DNA of 28,133 nucleotides from Mesostigma viride (lineage: Eukaryota > Streptophyta > Mesostigmatophyceae > Mesostigmatales > Mesostigmataceae): the NCBI GenBank assembly GCA_009746045.1, contig RPFO01001142.1:1-28133 (forward strand). The letters run 5' to 3'. This document shows positions 24,952 through 28,133 of the stretch, one piece after another (the first letter of the stretch is position 1; each line of letters begins with the position of its first letter). The position numbers and the translations under genes were made by a program. A model generated the notes under the pieces. It made no database searches. It had not been told where the DNA came from and saw nothing but the letters and a program-made list of their open reading frames with translations.

Positions 24952-26946
24952 CTAATCGATGACGATGGGGTTGTCCGCCCGCCCCCCCGGCCGGGAACGG
25001 GAGGCCACCCTCTTCCCCACGCTCTTCGCCCCGGCCTTCGCCGCTGTCCGCCGGCTCCGGCCCCGGCTCGCCGGCGTGGCGGCTCGCAGCATGGCCGCAA
25101 GCTGGGGGCAGTAAGCTGGGGGGGCGCCCTCTGTCGCGGTGGCGCCAGCGGGCCGTACACGCCCGCGTACGCGCGAGGATAAGCCGCCCTCCTGCGGGGC
25201 TTAGAAACTGGCGGGTACCCGTACATGTACGGCGACGGGGCGTACGCGTACGCGGGCGACGGGGCGGACACGGGGCGCGGCGGGGCGCGGTACGCGGGGT
25301 ACGGGTCCGACATCGGCGGAGGCGGCCCCGCGTACCCCTTGAAGCTCTCCATCGTCTGCGCGCACAGCGGGAACGTCGCCTTGGGGTTCACGACCTCCTT
25401 GCCGTCCCAAGTCTTGATAATCCTCGGCACGATCTTGGGCGGCTTGCCCCCTCCATAAACATCTGCCTTGGCGGGGTCGTACTCGTACCAGATCGTCCCG
25501 GTGCCGGAGGGGCAGCTCACGTCGCCCGTCAGCTGGTAGTCGGCCATCAGCAGGTCGGAGAAGGTCTTGCCATCGTCCGCAGAGTTTTCGAGGTCGAGAA
25601 TGAGACCGTACGCCCCCTGCCGCCGGGCCCAGGCCTCGATGTAGCTCAAAATCCTCATGCGTCTCCTGTTGAAACGGATGATGTCGTCGCCGATCCACTT
25701 TCTGATTTTGTTTTGGAACGTGTGGAATGGAACGCTGTCACCGTCCTTGGAGTACTGACTGAGAAGTCGCATGCTGCTGTATCCCTCATTAGGTAACCAA
25801 TCCACCACTTCAGCGGCATACGCAGGGACGCCAGGCCGGTCGCGCCCCCCACGCTCGGCTTCTGATAGGCTAGTCCATTCCGCCAACACTTCTTCGTACG
25901 CCGTCCTGGCGTCCGCGTTTCTTTCTCTTATCGCGCGTGCAGGTCCTCTATTATCTACATAACGCCTCCTGGTAGACGTGCTAACAGTCAACTGTGGGTC
26001 GGCCTCCACTGCATTGCTCTCCGCGCCCTCGGCGGTCGTCACGTTACCAAGGGGGTTTTCATCCATATCCGCCCCCCTGATCCGTGTCGCAATGGCAGCG
26101 AGGGCGGCCCCGCCGACGTCCCTGTTACGCACTCGAAAAACCCTTGGGTCGGCCTTTTGCATGCGCTCCATGAGCTCGTAGTTGACGTTGGCAGGAGGGA
26201 AGTCCACATCCAGCTCGTGGAGACGCAGACGATGAGGGATGGACAAGTAAGAGCAATCGATGCGCCGTTTTGCCAGTTGTAACAGGATGCCAGAGGGAAT
26301 GCAGTCGTCGGACGGGTCGCCTCCCAACAACACGTTGACGCTTGGTAGGTTGCTCGGGTCAAGCTGGAAGAATCGGACTTTCGCCGTTTTACCCATAACA
26401 CTCATGTCAGGAATTATCGTCCCGCGGCCCTCGACCCACAGGCTGGCAATTGGCTCGAGGCGGAGGTCGGCCATAATCGACGGCTCGATGCGTTTCATGT
26501 AGACATTCTTGTTGAGTTTTCGGGGTTTGTCTTCCCCAATCCGCAGAGGGAGGTGCGTGGTCTCGACGCACAGGAACCCGCGGAGGGCGTTTACGATCTT
26601 GCCCATCTCCCCCATCCCCGTGTCGACGAAGTTGGCGCTCACCGCGCGCCTCACGCGGTTCTCGAGATCGCGCATGATGTTCTCGGTCAGGTCGTATATG
26701 TACAGACTCGCCACGAACAGCTGCAGGGTTCTAAGCAGCGCGGGGTCGTCCTCGATGATGAAGCGCTTGTACAGCGGCGCCTCCTCGATGACGTACCGGA
26801 TGTTGGGAAGGAACGTGTTCAGCCGGTCGATTTCGTCCTCGGTGAAGATGAACCGCTTGAGACCCTCGACGCGCGCCTGGATTCCGGCGACCGGTTGGTC
26901 GGGGTGAGTATGGTGTCTTTGAGCGGGTACAGCGTGCTCGGGACAT
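24952..26946 (-). pseudogene. Virus-type paralog A of tandem pair, about three frameshifts
   Basis: Probable ATG 26946, soon shifted into the frame coding LYPLKDTILTPTNRSPESRR, which matches LYPMESMIQTPTRRLPEEQRR of paralog B. A second shift near 26875 enters the long frame: FIFTEDEIDRLNTFLPNIRY, LYIYDLTENIMRDLENRV, IVNALRGFLCVE, then an insertion absent from B, then WIGDDIIRFNRRRMR, SCPSGTGTIWYEYDPAKADV and TMESFKGYAG. A Tyr/Pro/Ala-rich low-complexity tail (YAYAPSPYMYGYPP) follows. A third shift near 25140 gives GAPPAYCPQLAAM, a Lys/Arg/Ala-rich basic end and NPIVID at TAG 24952. Intact length is about 665 residues. I do not recognise the family. The basic tail could contact DNA. Confidence 0.68.
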
Positions 26947-27028
26947 GGTCCGAGTGGTATACTGGAACCGCAGATATTTTTATTCTGGCCGCGCTCCTGT
27001 CCCCGCAAAAAATATCGCCGAACCATTG
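26947..27028. promoter_or_regulatory. Divergent promoter region with mirrored AAAAATATC motifs
   Basis: The 82 bp between the divergent starts contain AATAAAAATATC reading left (about 26973-26984) and GCAAAAAATATC reading right (27005-27016), each 12-40 bases before its own ATG. The two facing copies of the same core suggest one promoter per direction. Confidence 0.5.
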
Positions 27029-27333
27029 ATGTTGATGGCTACGGATACCGCGATCGTCACCACGACCAGGTCGGGGAGGAGGGTGCGGCCGCCGCAGAGG
27101 TACGAGCCCGACGAGCGACCGGAGGACGACTTCTCCGACAACGAGGCGGAGGACGGCGAGGAGGACGAGGAGGACGAGGAGGACGAGGAGGAGGACGGAT
27201 CCTACGATAGCAGCTTCATCGACGACGGGGACGAGGACGGGATAGCGAGGAGGACGACGAGGAGTGCGAAGACGACGCCGAGCTATCCCCTCGGTGCTTT
27301 GACGAGGGAGAAGCCGCCGACGAAGACTCGTGA
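27029..27333 (+). CDS. Short acidic protein with basic N-terminus, one frameshift
   Basis: ATG 27029 (a second at 27035) begins MLMATDTAIVTTTRSGRRVR, followed by PPQRYEPDE and a long Asp/Glu run ending SYDSSFIDDGDEDG. Near 27240 the frame shifts; the next frame continues the acidic character (DSEEDDEECEDDAELSPRCF) to TGA 27331-27333. Keeping the original frame would switch abruptly to a basic tail and overlap the facing gene, so the shifted end is preferred, giving about 101 residues. TRSGRRVRxPxRY followed by an acidic FIDD segment is a layout I associate with small giant-virus proteins; function unknown. Confidence 0.62.
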
Positions 27334-27354
27334 TCGATGGAACTCGTGTAGCGT

Positions 27355-28133
27355 CTACTGCCGGTTAGCGTTCGGGATGTGGTAGGGGTTGCCGTCGAGC
27401 GCGGCGTAGGCGGCCACGGCGGAGGTCTCGTCGATAGCGAGCGGGACGTGGCCGGCGCCCACGCGGCCGGGCCTCTCCATCCGGTTGCCCATCTGCGTCT
27501 CCTGGCTCGTGAACGCGGCCATCTCCGCCTCGCTGCGGGCGGACCCGGCCGCGGCCACCGTGAGCTCCGCCTCGCCCAACTTCGGCGCGCGGACCACCTC
27601 CTGCGTCCCCTCGATCGTGTCCATGGTCTCCGGCAGATCCGCGTTGCCATCGCGCCACAGGAACACGCGGTTCTCGCTCGTCCGCGTGTGCTGGTCGCCG
27701 CGGAAGGGACGCGTACGGATTGCCGAACTCGGCGCTTGACACGCGGTTTCTCGTACACCTTGGACTTCACCGGCTCCCTCAGGTTGGCGTTCACGTGCGC
27801 CCCGATCTGCGGAGTGCCCACGCCGAAGTCCCCCATCGGCGCGCGGTGGGACTCGAGCGCGTCGAGAGTGTCCAGGCGCCGGGGGTCGACGCGCTCGTGG
27901 GCCTGGTACCTGCCGTACGTCCCGGCCTCCATCCCGTTGTACGCGTCCGACACGCGCGAAGGCGGCGTCACGAGCACCGCACGCTCGGGGAGGACCGTCA
28001 CCTGCGCGGCCCCCGCGACCCAGCCGCCGGCGCCCTCGAAACCCGCGTTCGGCGGCCGGTGCTCCATCCCCGCGCGCTTGGTCAGCTGCTCCTTGCCATG
28101 TGCGTCGTGGGCAGGCTCCTCTGCTCCAGGTGG
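27355..28133 (-). CDS. Putative virion protein, 5' end outside window, two frameshifts
   Basis: The frame is open to the window edge (about 22 codons, ending LTKRAG, precede the first ATG at 28067), so the true start is probably outside. Visible blocks are MEHRPPNAGFEGAGGWV, VTVLPERAVLVTPPSRVSDA, RRLDTLDALESHRAPMGDFG and VGTPQIGAHVNANLREPVKS. After a shift near 27740 the sequence reads VSSAEFGNPYASLPR, and after another near 27690 VFLWRDGNADLPETMDTIEG, GEAELTVAAAGSARSEAEM and NPYHIPNANRQ, ending at TAG 27355. No membrane segment or catalytic motif is seen. Convergent with the acidic-protein gene, 21 bp apart. Function unknown; structural is a guess from context. Confidence 0.6.
   Translation of the reverse strand, partial: TWSRGACPRRTWQGAADQARGDGAPAAERGFRGRRRLGRGGRAGDGPPRACGARDAAFARVGRVQRDGGRDVRQVPGPRARRPPAPGHSRRARVPPRADGGLRRGHSADRGARERQPEGAGEVQGVRETACQAPSSAIRTRPFRGDQHTRTSENRVFLWRDGNADLPETMDTIEGTQEVVRAPKLGEAELTVAAAGSARSEAEMAAFTSQETQMGNRMERPGRVGAGHVPLAIDETSAVAAYAALDGNPYHIPNANRQ

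Noticed and set aside
23958-27026. A single 1,022-residue minus-strand protein
   Set aside because: It is two tandem paralogs joined by chance in one frame: the real C-terminus of the first (NPIVID, TAG 24952) and the real start of the second (ATG 24898) lie in other frames.

Overview
The window looks like part of a nucleocytoplasmic large DNA virus (giant virus) genome, most likely an endogenous copy in a eukaryotic, probably algal, nuclear genome. The viral evidence is two tandem double-jelly-roll major capsid protein (MCP) genes, an A32-type packaging ATPase, a widely conserved giant-virus protein with an acidic tail, a membrane protein, and closely packed genes separated mostly by 40-80 bp. 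The eukaryotic evidence is a complete 8,499-bp Ty1/copia-type LTR retrotransposon inside the second MCP gene. Host and virus clade cannot be named from sequence alone.

Layout: 1-1303 is the left-truncated, broken end of a repeat-domain structural gene. 1348-6408 is a giant virion fibre/adhesin-like gene: about five ~500-bp tandem modules, about three divergent modules, a Gly-Gly-Thr collagen-like stretch and a C-terminal domain. 6456-8236 is MCP1 (three frameshifts). 8305-8937 plus 17442-18214 is MCP2, split by the retrotransposon (8938-17436; identical 456-bp LTRs; 5-bp target duplication). 18257-19026 encodes a low-complexity protein carrying repeated histone-H3-tail-like motifs. 19222-26946 is a minus-strand block: coiled-coil protein, 50-residue basic protein, packaging ATPase, JAMM-motif protein, conserved acidic-tailed protein, two-segment membrane protein, Cys/His protein and a tandem pair of paralogs. 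27029-27333 is a short acidic protein on the plus strand, and 27355 to the window end is a minus-strand gene cut by the boundary.

The viral genes read as a capsid and morphogenesis cluster: capsid, fibre, packaging motor, membrane protein and small chromatin-like or basic proteins. Three promoter-like motif classes recur upstream of starts. Most long viral genes and the retrotransposon gag carry single-base frameshifts, often in G or C runs, so either genuine decay or uncorrected homopolymer errors are possible.

The most unusual items are the repeated H3-tail-like motifs (ARKSTG, RKSIGGK, AARKS) next to a Gly/Ser/Asn/Tyr-rich segment, and a retrotransposon whose protease-like domain lies between integrase and reverse transcriptase instead of before integrase.
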